A stretch of DNA of 64,000 bases, from assembly GCF_010206195.1 (NCBI RefSeq), contig NZ_VIQT01000010.1, forward strand, positions 186,001 through 250,000. The letters are read 5' to 3'. This stretch comes from Anaerotruncus colihominis. Its GTDB lineage: Bacteria; Bacillota; Clostridia; Oscillospirales; Ruminococcaceae. The notes under the pieces were generated by a model. It searched no databases. It was not told where the DNA came from and saw nothing but the letters and a program-made list of their open reading frames with translations. Shown here piece by piece: positions 24,336-31,842 of this stretch. The number at the start of each line of letters is the position of its first letter. Within the stretch, counting starts at the first letter, position 1. The position numbers and the translations under genes were made by a program.

Positions 24336-25205
24336 TCACAGGGACTGTGAAATCTCTCGCAGATATGAGCGGAAACCGGCCCCAATATCGGGATGGCTCA
24401 GGCCGACCTCAACGATCGCTTGCAGGATTCCAAGCTTGCTGCCCATATCATAGCGGGTACCTTCATATTCAATGCCCATCATGCCGCCGTGGCGGGCAAT
24501 GGTGCGCATCGCGTCGGTCAACTGCACCTCCCCGTTGCGGGAAGGCGGCGTGTGCTCAAGGATATCAAAAATATCCGGCGTCAGCACGCAACGCCCAAGA
24601 ATGGCAAAGTTGGAAATAATCTCCTCAGGCATCGGCTTTTCAATCATGTCGAACACATCGTAAATATTATCGCGCACCGCATTGACGCCAAGCGTGCAGT
24701 AGCTCGGCAGCAGCTCCTGCGCTACCTGCTTGATGCCGACAACGCCCTTGCCGAACTCCTCATGCACGCCGATCAACTGGCCAATCGCGGGCTTGTCGGA
24801 AATGATAACGTCGTCTCCATACAGCACGGCAAACGGCTCGTTGCCGACAAAGGACTTTGCGCACCAGACCGCATGCCCCAGACCGCGCGTTTCCTTTTGG
24901 CGGACATACTGGATGTTGCACAGGCGCGCCAAGGCGACCACCTCGTCATACAAATCCTGTTTGCCAGAGGAAAGCAGCTTTTCCTCCAATTCCGGCGCAT
25001 GATCAAAATGGTCCTCAATCAACGATTTGCCGCGGTTTGTGATGATCAGGATATCCTCGATCCCGCTTGCGACAGCCTCCTCCACGATGTACTGGATGGC
25101 GGGCTTGTCCACAATCGGAAGCATCTCCTTCGGAACGGCCTTGGATGCGGGCAGCACGCGCGTACCCAATCCGGCGGCGGGAATGACTGCCTTGCGAACT
25201 TTCAT
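24336..25205 (-). CDS. galU: UTP-glucose-1-phosphate uridylyltransferase
   Basis: A 289-residue nucleotidyltransferase that makes UDP-glucose. It begins KVRKAVIPAAGLGTRVLPAS, followed by KEMLPIVDKPAIQYIVEEA, then FAVLYGDDVI (metal-binding Asp) and later GEVQLTDAM and the YDMGSKLGILQA segment that contacts the sugar. ATG at 25205 is set by GGAGGG 6 bases upstream. UDP-glucose feeds wall polysaccharides and glycolipids. It is monocistronic. Confidence 0.96.
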   Translation of the reverse strand: MKVRKAVIPAAGLGTRVLPASKAVPKEMLPIVDKPAIQYIVEEAVASGIEDILIITNRGKSLIEDHFDHAPELEEKLLSSGKQDLYDEVVALARLCNIQYVRQKETRGLGHAVWCAKSFVGNEPFAVLYGDDVIISDKPAIGQLIGVHEEFGKGVVGIKQVAQELLPSYCTLGVNAVRDNIYDVFDMIEKPMPEEIISNFAILGRCVLTPDIFDILEHTPPSRNGEVQLTDAMRTIARHGGMMGIEYEGTRYDMGSKLGILQAIVEVGLSHPDIGAGFRSYLREISQSL

Positions 25206-25260
25206 AATAACCCTCCGACTGACAGGCCCGTCGTCGCGCACACGGATGGCGGGCCTTATT

Positions 25261-26265
25261 TTATTGCATCATCGCCATCATCATGACCATATAGACGCCA
25301 AAGTATGCGATCACACATCCAACCGCCGCAATTATGACGATGACGCGGTTGGTCCTGCCGTAATGCGCCAACGCCTGTGTGTAGCGGTTGTCGTTGAACC
25401 CGCTGGGCGACTGCTCGTAACGCGCATGGATTTTGCGCACGTTTTTCAGCACGTGGCGCATGTACAGCCGGTTGGCAAAGCATGCGAACACGATCCCCAC
25501 AGCCAGCAGTACAAAGCGCATGTAGTACATCGCGCTGTACGCCCACAGGTGCTCTGTCGGTACAAACAAGTTGAATACGTTAAATCCGTTGAGGATATCC
25601 TCCATGTGTGAAAGAACAAACCGGATTGTTTCCGGCAAAACAAACAGCGTCGGGATCTGTGAAGCCGCCAGGAGGCCGAGCAGAACCGCGCCGATGCCGT
25701 ACATCTTGCGGTAGAAGAAATAAAAAAAGTTGAAAAACAGCGCGCTGAAATTGATGGTAAAGCCGCTGCGTCCAGCGATCTGCTTAAACCTTGGCAAAAA
25801 ATATTGGGAATTCTCTCCAACATACAGCGCGATATCACGCGCTGAAACGCCTTCGATTTCCTCGGCCGGGTCAAGACCGCCAAACGCGGATGTATACGGA
25901 TTTGCCTGGGGACCGCCCGGCCGGCCGAACGGCGGCTGCGCTCCCAATGGCGTCTGCCCGCCAAAACCCGCCGCGGGCTGCCGGCTCAAGGGCGCGCCGC
26001 ACTTTTGGCAGAAGATTCCCGTCGCCGGATTTTTCGCGCCGCACGCCGGGCAGACAGCCGCATCCGGATCCTGGGCGTTCTCCCCACGTTCGGGAGGCTG
26101 CCAGGTATGCCCGTCGATATGCAGTTCCGCCAGGACGCAATGTCCCAGCCTGTTGTAACATTCACGATGGTGCGGCGCGCCGCAGATCGGACAAACGACA
26201 ATATCGTCGTTGTCTGTGAACCGCTTATTGCACACAGGGCAGCGCGCGCCCGTATAATTTGCCAA
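25261..26265 (-). CDS. Zinc-ribbon membrane protein (DUF2628-like)
   Basis: A 334-residue protein. The N terminus has a RING/zinc-ribbon-like module (CPVCNKRF...VVCPICGAPHHRECYNRLGHC), then a second ribbon (CPACGAKN...FCQKCGAPL), a Gly/Pro/Gln-rich linker, and a C-terminal membrane region from about residue 190 with 4-5 helices typical of DUF2628. The frame is open to a TTG at 26331, but TTG at 26265 is preferred because AGGATCAGGGG lies about 8 bases before it and homologues tend to start just before the first Cys pair. The function is unknown. Confidence 0.8.
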   Translation of the reverse strand: MANYTGARCPVCNKRFTDNDDIVVCPICGAPHHRECYNRLGHCVLAELHIDGHTWQPPERGENAQDPDAAVCPACGAKNPATGIFCQKCGAPLSRQPAAGFGGQTPLGAQPPFGRPGGPQANPYTSAFGGLDPAEEIEGVSARDIALYVGENSQYFLPRFKQIAGRSGFTINFSALFFNFFYFFYRKMYGIGAVLLGLLAASQIPTLFVLPETIRFVLSHMEDILNGFNVFNLFVPTEHLWAYSAMYYMRFVLLAVGIVFACFANRLYMRHVLKNVRKIHARYEQSPSGFNDNRYTQALAHYGRTNRVIVIIAAVGCVIAYFGVYMVMMMAMMQ

Positions 26266-26446
26266 GAAATCAACCCCTGATCCTTTGAGACCCGCACGGT
26301 CCCGCATTACTTCTAATGTGTTATCATACAAAGAAACCTGCCGGAATTCAAGGGTATAATTATGAATTTTTCGTGTAAATGCGCTGATTCGATGCTTTTA
26401 AACGCTGTACGGAGCTTAGGAATCCGTATCCCAAATAAAGATTATC

Positions 26447-26475
26447 TTTACTTAAACGGGAAAAAATACTATAAT
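26447..26475 (+). promoter_or_regulatory. Promoter of prfB
   Basis: TTTACT (26447-26452), 17 bases, TATAAT (26470-26475). The prfB start is about 80 bases beyond the expected transcription start. Confidence 0.65.
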
Positions 26476-26565
26476 ATATGCTGATAATATGTGCCTGCTT
26501 TTCGGTTTGCGGACTGCGCCCGTCCGGCACGTACCACACCCCCCAGAAAGGATGGAACCTATTAT

Positions 26566-27690
26566 ATGCTGCAATTTGAGGAACTGCGTTTGCGCCTGGA
26601 AGCGCATCGCGCGGAGCTTGACGAATTCGCGCAGGCGATCGGATATGACGGTCTGCGCAGAAAGCTCGCCGAGCTGGAGGAGCAGACGACGGCTCCCGGG
26701 TTCTGGAACGATGTAGAGCGTTCACAGAAAAACCAGCTTGAAACAGCGCGCGTCAGGGGCAAGCTGGAAGCCTGCGACAAACTAAACGCCCTTTATGACG
26801 ACACGCTTACGCTTATTGGGCTGGCCGATGAGGAAAACGACGAATCCGTCTATCCGGAGGCCCTGGCCGACGTGGAAAAGTTTGAGTCCGAGCTTGAAAC
26901 TCAAAAGCTCTCCACGCTGCTTACCGGCGAATACGATGCAAACAACGCCATTATGACATTCCACGCGGGCGCCGGCGGCACAGAGGCGCAGGATTGGGCG
27001 CAGATGCTCTACCGCATGTATACGCGTTGGGCTGAACGCCACGGCTTTACGTATAAAATCCTGGACTATCTCGACGGCGATGAGGCGGGTCTTAAAAGCG
27101 CCTCGATCCTGATCACCGGCGGCAATGCCTACGGCTTTCTGCGGTCCGAGGCCGGCGTGCACCGTCTTGTGCGCGTCTCGCCGTTTGACGCGTCCGGCCG
27201 CCGGCACACGTCGTTTGCCTCAGTCGAGGTGCTGCCGGAGCTGCCCGACGATCACTCCGTTGAAATCAATCCCGAGGACATCAAGATGGATGTGTTCCGC
27301 TCCTCCGGCGCGGGCGGCCAGCATATCAACAAAACCTCCTCGGCCGTGCGCCTGACGCACATCCCAACCGGAATCGTCGTCTCGTGTCAAAATGAACGCA
27401 GCCAGTTTCAAAACCGCGAGATGTGTATGAAAATGCTCACGGCAAAGCTTGTAGAAATCAAGGAGCGTGAGCACCTGGCCAACATCAATGAGATCAAGGG
27501 CGAACAGATGCAGATCGCCTGGGGATCGCAGATCCGTTCCTATGTTTTCATGCCGTATACGCTCGCTAAGGATCACCGCACCGGATTTGAAAGCGGCAAT
27601 ATCAACGCTGTTATGGACGGCGATCTCGACGGTTTTATCAACGCTTACCTCAAGGCCGCGAGCCTGGGGACGCTTGGAAAGGCGGAATAA
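26566..27690 (+). CDS. prfB: Peptide chain release factor 2, without programmed frameshift
   Basis: A 374-residue RF2 that recognises UGA and UAA. The stop-codon tripeptide SPF is present in RVSPFDASGRRHTSFASV, and the catalytic GGQ in SSGAGGQHINKTSSAVRL. In many bacteria codon 25-26 of prfB is an in-frame TGA needing a +1 shift after CTT; here the corresponding region (DEFAQAIGYDGLRRKL) is one continuous frame with no CTTTGA, so autoregulation is absent. The start is set by homology (MLQFEELRLRLE); AAAGGA lies somewhat far upstream. The next gene begins 3 bases after the stop. Confidence 0.96.
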   Translation: MLQFEELRLRLEAHRAELDEFAQAIGYDGLRRKLAELEEQTTAPGFWNDVERSQKNQLETARVRGKLEACDKLNALYDDTLTLIGLADEENDESVYPEALADVEKFESELETQKLSTLLTGEYDANNAIMTFHAGAGGTEAQDWAQMLYRMYTRWAERHGFTYKILDYLDGDEAGLKSASILITGGNAYGFLRSEAGVHRLVRVSPFDASGRRHTSFASVEVLPELPDDHSVEINPEDIKMDVFRSSGAGGQHINKTSSAVRLTHIPTGIVVSCQNERSQFQNREMCMKMLTAKLVEIKEREHLANINEIKGEQMQIAWGSQIRSYVFMPYTLAKDHRTGFESGNINAVMDGDLDGFINAYLKAASLGTLGKAE

Positions 27691-27693
27691 ACG

Positions 27694-28368
27694 ATGTCGT
27701 TCCAGTTTTACAAACGTCTGATGCGTCGGTCGCGCCGGCCGCTGCTGCTTCTGGCAATCTCGGCGGCCTGCCTGGTTATGGTTTTTCTGACCTTTTCAGT
27801 CTTTGAGACAGGCACTTTTTGGGGCATGCCATTTGGCTACCTGATCCAAACGGTTTCAATCGTCGCACTTTTTCTGTTCATGGTGGCATTTGGTGTTCTG
27901 CTGACAATCGGCATCCTTTTCTTTTTCGTCGGCCGCCGTTCCCGAAAGGCGACCTTGGAACGCTATCGTATGCTCGCCAATTCGGATCGTATGGAAATTG
28001 AACAGGAGGCCGCTTCGCTTCAAAATGGTACGCTCCTGTATGGCGCGCGGCGCATTTATTTCACTTTGCAGAATTCCAATATGCCGTGCTTTCTCAGCTA
28101 TGGCGACGCCGCATGGATCTATCTCACTTTGAATGGCCTGCCTGTTTCGGAGAACCCGGTCGCCCTCAGCGTCCAGATCGGTACGAACGCCGCCGTCCAC
28201 TTTTACGACCGCAGTGGCGTCCATTATGCCGCCAGTATTCGCGGCTTCTCCCATTGCGACACCAGAGAAGTGATCGACGCGCTGCGCGGGCACTTTCCGG
28301 ATGCGCTCTACGGCTATTCCAAGGAACGTGCGCGGATGGCTAAATCGGGTTCCTACATAGGCAATTAG
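27694..28368 (+). CDS. Membrane protein of unknown function, prfB operon
   Basis: A 224-residue protein with two hydrophobic helices (about residues 18-36 and 48-76) and a soluble C-terminal domain of about 145 residues rich in beta strands, resembling a PH-like or YcxB-type domain (LLYGARRIYFTLQNSNMPCF, then VALSVQIGTNAAVHFYDRSG). The N terminus is strongly basic (FYKRLMRRSRRP), consistent with a cytoplasmic N-terminus. It follows prfB by 3 bases and must be co-transcribed with it. No enzyme motif is seen. Confidence 0.8.
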   Translation: MSFQFYKRLMRRSRRPLLLLAISAACLVMVFLTFSVFETGTFWGMPFGYLIQTVSIVALFLFMVAFGVLLTIGILFFFVGRRSRKATLERYRMLANSDRMEIEQEAASLQNGTLLYGARRIYFTLQNSNMPCFLSYGDAAWIYLTLNGLPVSENPVALSVQIGTNAAVHFYDRSGVHYAASIRGFSHCDTREVIDALRGHFPDALYGYSKERARMAKSGSYIGN

Positions 28369-28474
28369 CCTAGTCCAATGAAAGGAAGCGGTTCCATGTG
28401 GGTTGTGTTCGCGGTTGGATCCGCCGTGTTTGCCAGCGCGCGATTGGTCACAGCTGGAGCCTTACAGTTATCTG

Positions 28475-28503
28475 TAGACAAAAGGTTGAAGCTGTGATAA
28501 AAT
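28475..28503 (+). promoter_or_regulatory. Promoter of the RNHCP attenuator unit
   Basis: TAGACA (28475-28480), 17 bases, TAAAAT (28498-28503). Transcription would start near 28511, giving a leader of about 185 nt before the RNHCP gene that contains a short ORF and competing hairpins. The stretch from 28369 to this promoter shows no gene. Confidence 0.7.
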
Positions 28504-28582
28504 CATTATGTACATGTGTGGCTTGTGGAGCCAATCGGCTCCCCTGCCGGACTTGTTATTATAATTTTTTAGGAGCGCGTAT

Positions 28583-28618
28583 ATGAAAAACAACTGTGCA
28601 TCGGTAATTGTCTGCTAA
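28583..28618 (+). CDS. Leader peptide, 11 residues
   Basis: ATG to TAA encodes MKNNCASVIVC. AGGAG lies about 7 bases upstream, a good ribosome site for so short a frame. Its last codons and stop form one arm of a hairpin (28607-28641), so a ribosome paused on them would open it. The VIV segment loosely recalls the hydrophobic stall motif of ErmC-type leaders (IFVI), but that comparison is inference. Confidence 0.65.
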   Translation: MKNNCASVIVC

Positions 28619-28684
28619 CCGGGAGGTTTGCGAAAGACAATCTAGGCTCAAACCTCCCAAAAGTATCATTTTACTTTTTGGAGG
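28607..28684 (+). promoter_or_regulatory. Translational attenuator with alternative hairpins
   Basis: Four segments can pair in two exclusive ways. Off state: ATTGTCT (28607-28613) with AGACAAT (28635-28641), extended by AACC/GGTT around a GGGA tetraloop; and CCTCC-C-AAAAG (28653-28663) with CTTTT-T-GGAGG (28674-28684), hiding the Shine-Dalgarno GGAGG (28680-28684). On state: GGGAGGTTTG (28621-28630) with CAAACCTCCC (28649-28658), a perfect 10-bp stem that frees the ribosome site. Stalling on the leader peptide would favour the on state, as in erm and cat genes. The pairings are read directly; the regulation is inferred. Confidence 0.65.
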
Positions 28685-28694
28685 ATGTTTCGTA

Positions 28695-29120
28695 ATGAAA
28701 CGAGACAATAAGAAAAAATCATTCGAAAAAGGGTATTTTAAAACACATGCCTGTCATGAAAGCTTTGTATGTAAGGTTTGCGGAAGAACGGTCGTCCCAG
28801 CCGGGGCTGGCAGCTCACATCGAAACCATTGCTCCAATTGTTTATGCAGCCAGCATCTGGACGATGAACCGGGCGACCGAATGGCTGATTGCGGCGGCGT
28901 CATGGAACCAATCGCCGTATGGGTCAGAAAGCATGGAGAATGGGCGGTGATTCATCGTTGCCGCATTTGCGGAAAATTAAGTTCAAACCGTATTGCGGCG
29001 GACGATAATCCCATGAAGCTTATGTCGTTGGCCATGAAGCCTGTTGCGCTTCCGCCTTTTCCTTTGGAAAAGGTGGAGGAAATGACAAGGCTGATGGGCG
29101 GTGAAGGAGCATTGAAGTAA
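28695..29120 (+). CDS. RNHCP domain zinc protein
   Basis: A 141-residue protein matching the RNHCP family. It has C26-x2-C29, the signature R43-N-H-C46 followed by S in place of the usual P, C49, then the conserved H-x-D-x-x-P-G-D-R, C-G-G-V-M-E-P-I, HRCRICG (C89, C92) and SSNRIAADDNP. The cysteine pairs should form two zinc ribbons. The family's role is not established; sequence-based resemblance to ribosomal zinc-ribbon proteins has suggested RNA binding. ATG at 28695 is chosen over the upstream frame because GGAGG lies at 28680-28684. The attenuator in front suggests induction by ribosome-stalling stress. Confidence 0.85.
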   Translation: MKRDNKKKSFEKGYFKTHACHESFVCKVCGRTVVPAGAGSSHRNHCSNCLCSQHLDDEPGDRMADCGGVMEPIAVWVRKHGEWAVIHRCRICGKLSSNRIAADDNPMKLMSLAMKPVALPPFPLEKVEEMTRLMGGEGALK

Positions 29121-29144
29121 AACCAGACAGGTTAAACAAATCAT

Positions 29145-29175
29145 AAAGGCCGCCCGCTGACGCGGGCGGCCTTCT
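29145..29175. terminator. Bidirectional terminator
   Basis: AAAGGCCGCCCGC and GCGGGCGGCCTT form a strong stem between the convergent RNHCP and cutC genes, with A-rich and T-rich flanks. Confidence 0.9.
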
Positions 29176-29213
29176 TCTATAAAACGTTCAGCCAACTAAA
29201 GTTTTTGCCGGGT

Positions 29214-29966
29214 CTATACTACGGTACGCGCCGCGGCCGCCATAACGCGCACACGCGACTCATCGACAGCGATATAACAGTCGTCCGGCGGCAGCTCTGA
29301 CGCGCCGAACGCGATACCCGGCCTATAGGAGCAGGACGGATCAGCGAAACGCGCCGTACCCCCGAAATGCACATGGCGCACACCGGTTTCTTTGATCAGG
29401 GCGGCAATATTCTGCTCTGTAATTCCGCCGCCGGCCATGATTTCGATGCGATCGCCAAACTGCCTTTGAAGCGCGCATATCTGCGCGCGGCCGTCATAGC
29501 TTCCCGCTGAAAAGCCGCTTGTCAGAATACGCGTCACACCAAGCCCAACCAAGCGCTCAACGGCGTTAAACGGATCGCGTGTGATGTCGATAGCACGGTG
29601 AAACACGGTCTGTTTGCTACGCGCAAGCTCGACGAACCGCGCGCATCGCTCATAGTCCAGAGAGCCGTCCGGCAATAGAAATCCGAACACAATGCCATCC
29701 GCTCCAAGCTCCAGCAGATGCCGGGCGTCAAAGCACATTGCATCATAGTCATCCTCGCTGTAATAAAAGCCCGCCATGCGCGGCCGGATGATTGCCATAA
29801 CCGGAATGTCGACGGCGCGCTTAGCCATTGCCACTTCCCCGGCTGACGGCGTCAATCCGCCGAGCGTATGCGCCTGTACCAGCTCGATCCTGCTTGCGCC
29901 GGCGTGCTGCGCTTTTTTGCAGTCCTCAACCGAACCGCAACAAACCTCAATCTGTATCTGTTTCAC
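29214..29966 (-). CDS. cutC: CutC family protein
   Basis: A 250-residue TIM-barrel protein. It begins QIEVCCGSVEDCKKAQHAGA, followed by RIELVQAHTLGGLTPSAGEV, MAIIRPRMAGFYYSEDDYD, FHRAIDITRDPFNAVERLV, TRILTSGFS and IMAGGGITEQNI, all signatures of CutC. The family was named for copper tolerance in E. coli, though a direct copper role is doubtful; a sugar-phosphate-type barrel enzyme is possible. Its 5' end faces the tandem array at 29993; a TATAAT at the array edge lies just upstream of the gene. Confidence 0.93.
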   Translation of the reverse strand: MKQIQIEVCCGSVEDCKKAQHAGASRIELVQAHTLGGLTPSAGEVAMAKRAVDIPVMAIIRPRMAGFYYSEDDYDAMCFDARHLLELGADGIVFGFLLPDGSLDYERCARFVELARSKQTVFHRAIDITRDPFNAVERLVGLGVTRILTSGFSAGSYDGRAQICALQRQFGDRIEIMAGGGITEQNIAALIKETGVRHVHFGGTARFADPSCSYRPGIAFGASELPPDDCYIAVDESRVRVMAAAARTVV

Positions 29967-29992
29967 TGGGCTGCCCCCCTGCTCAATTTTCT

Positions 29993-30437
29993 ATATTATA
30001 CCATGTCCGCGAAGCGGCATGGTATAATTGGCCATCGGGGCGGCAGCGGGCCGCGCCCGCGTATCGCCCTGGCCATAACGCGTATAATAACCGCCCTGCG
30101 GTTATTATACCATGTCTGCGAAGCGGCATGGTATAATTGGCCATCGGGGCGGCAGCGGGCCGCGCCCGCGTATCGCCCTGGCCATAACGCGTATAATAAC
30201 CGCCCTGCGGTTATTATACCATGTCTGCGAAGCGGCATGGTATAATTGGCCATCGGGGCGGCAGCGGGCCGCGCCCGCGTATCGCCCTGGCCATAACCCG
30301 GTATAATAACCGCTCCGCGGTTATTATACCATGTCCGCGAAGCGGCATGGTATAATTGCCCATCAAAAGGCGGTTGCCGCGTAAGCGGCGAGCCGTTGGG
30401 CATAACCTGTTATAATAACCGCTCTGCGGTTATTATA
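29993..30437. repeat. Tandem array of about four 109-bp palindromic units
   Basis: Units start at about 30001, 30110, 30219 and 30329 with near-perfect identity, then a diverged partial unit. Each unit has three palindromes: TATACCATG...CATGGTATA, a GC-rich GGCCATCGGGGC...GCCCTGGCC arm pair, and GGTTATTATAC paired with GTATAATAACC. Thus every unit carries TATAAT-like hexamers on both strands. Reading frames in it are by-products of the repeat (109 is not a multiple of three). It lies directly upstream of cutC. Confidence 0.92.
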
Positions 30438-30561
30438 ACCCCCTGATACATCCATATCAAGCGGCAGGCGGCTTTACAAGCGCACAATTCTATGCTATTC
30501 TTTTTTAAAACCTATTGAGATTTTCGGTCGCCGCTTAAATTGGTTTGGAGATCATGGCGTT

Positions 30562-31060
30562 AAAATCCCCCATCCGCCGGGGGAACATTTTATTTCTGTT
30601 TGTGCCGCATTCCGCGGCGGAATGGAGGACAGTGTGAATTTTCACACTGGCTTTCAATCGCCCATTGCCTCGCCCCTTCGGGGCAACCGGCAATGACGGC
30701 GAAAAAAATCCCCCATCCGCCGGGGGAACATTTTATTTCTGTTTGTGCCGCATTCCGCGGCGGAATGGAGGACAGTGTGAATTTTCACACTGGCTTTCAA
30801 TCGTCCATTGCCTCGCCCCTTCGGGGCAACCGGCAATGACGGCGAAAAAAATCCCCCATCCGCCGGGGGAACATTCTATTTCTGTTTGTGCCGCATTCCG
30901 CGGCGGAATGGAGGACAGTGTGAATTTTCACACTGGCTTTCAATCGCCCATTGCCTCGCCCCTTTGGGGCAACCGGCAATGACGGCGAAAAAAATCCCCC
31001 ATCCGCCGGGGAAACATTTTATTTCTGTTTGTGCCGCATTCCGCGGCGGAATGGAGGATT
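30562..31060. repeat. Tandem array of 143-bp units ending at a ribosome site
   Basis: Three full units (anchors at 30565, 30708, 30851) and a partial fourth (30994) are almost identical. Each contains CCCCC-atccgcc-GGGGG, CATTCCGCGGCGGAATG, CAGTGTGAATTTTCACACTG and a CGCCCCTTCGGGGC hairpin. The last copy stops right after GGAATGGAGGA, which serves as the ribosome site for the gene at 31067. 143 is not a multiple of three, so peptides read across it are not conserved. Together with the 109-bp array it fills the gene-free gap 29967-31066. Confidence 0.92.
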
Positions 31061-31066
31061 TTTATT

Positions 31067-31456
31067 ATGGAAGGCATCACAATTCTCTGGCACGACCGCA
31101 AGCGCATCTGTGGTATGCCCATCACATTTACCCGCTATTCCCTGTCGGATGACAGGCTGTTTTTGGAAACAGGGCTTCTTAATATGAAGCAGGAGGAGGT
31201 CATCCTCTATCGTGTACGTGATATCAGCCTGTCCATTTCGTTGTGGCAGCGTATTTTCCGCGTGGGAACCGTATTCGTGCAGTCCTCCGACAAAAGCCTC
31301 CCCAAGCTTGAGCTGAAAAATATCAGGAAACCACGTGAGGTCAAAGAGCTGATCCATAAACAGGTGGAGGAAATGAAGATTGCCCGTCGGATGCGTGTCG
31401 GTGAAATTGTTGACGATGGCGACGATGACTGCGGCCACGACGACGCGATCCTTTAA
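31067..31456 (+). CDS. Bacterial PH-like domain protein
   Basis: A 129-residue soluble protein. The order of strands (TILWHDRKRICGMPITFTRY, LSDDRLFLETGLLNMKQEEV, ILYRVRDISLSISLWQRIF and VFVQSSDKSLPKLELKNI) followed by a C-terminal helix (REVKELIHKQVEEMK) fits the bacterial PH (DUF304/YdbT) fold: R-V-R-D-I at the centre and V-K-E-L-I at the end are typical. The tail is very acidic (DDGDDDCGHDD). The ATG at 31067 is set by GGAGGA 8 bases upstream. Unlike YdbS/YdbT it has no membrane helices. Its function is unknown. Confidence 0.85.
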   Translation: MEGITILWHDRKRICGMPITFTRYSLSDDRLFLETGLLNMKQEEVILYRVRDISLSISLWQRIFRVGTVFVQSSDKSLPKLELKNIRKPREVKELIHKQVEEMKIARRMRVGEIVDDGDDDCGHDDAIL

Positions 31457-31474
31457 AAAGCGGCGCAAAACCGC

Positions 31475-31503
31475 TTGCAAAACGAATGCCAGCGTGCTAT
31501 AAT
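31475..31503 (+). promoter_or_regulatory. Promoter of the T-box-acetyltransferase-pheST operon
   Basis: TTGCAA (31475-31480), 17 bases, perfect TATAAT (31498-31503). Transcription would begin near 31511, at the start of the T-box leader. Confidence 0.75.
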
Positions 31504-31510
31504 AGCCGTC

Positions 31511-31786
31511 ATACAGTTATCATACAAGGAATCAAAACGCTAAGAACGGGAAAAGTAGCCCTTTGCAGCGCCATCACAGAGAGGTTTGCCGCCGGCTGAA
31601 AGCAAACCATGGCCGAAAGTGCGAAGTTCGCCCGCGAGCGGCGCGGCTGAAGCATCTTGTTGTAGGCCGCGACGGGATGTCCCGTTACAGGCACGAAAGT
31701 GTCTATGCGGGTTGCCGTGTGGGAATTTGGGTGGTACCACGGATTGGCGTTCTGCCGTTCGTCCCTTTGTGGACGGACGGTTTTTA
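31511..31786 (+). promoter_or_regulatory. T-box riboswitch, phenylalanine specific
   Basis: The leader has the T-box sequence TTTGGGTGGTACCACGG (31726-31742). Its TGGT bulge would pair with an ACCA 3' end, that is discriminator A as in tRNA-Phe. In Stem I a candidate specifier TTC lies at 31627-31629 within GCGAAGTTCGCCC, and the AGAGAGG and CTGAAAG distal motifs are visible. An intrinsic terminator CCGTTCGTCC/GGACGGACGG with TTTTT lies at 31755-31785. Uncharged tRNA-Phe would favour antitermination and expression of the acetyltransferase-pheS-pheT operon. Confidence 0.9.
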
Positions 31787-31842
31787 TTTTGTTGTGTAAA
31801 AGCACGGCAAAATGGCCATGCGCTATCTGGCGGAGGAGTATT

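Noticed and set aside
26489-26716. Overlapping frame at the prfB start that might signal programmed frameshifting
   Set aside because: A +1 shift from it does not lead into the prfB frame, and no CTTTGA slip site is present; the prfB frame is continuous from its own ATG.
28608-28694. N-terminal extension of the RNHCP protein from an upstream start
   Set aside because: It would run through the attenuator hairpins without its own ribosome site, and the family begins near MKRDNKKKS.
30562-31060. CRISPR array or repeated small protein genes
   Set aside because: The 143-bp units are fully repeated without spacers, and 143 is not a multiple of three, so encoded peptides change frame at each unit.
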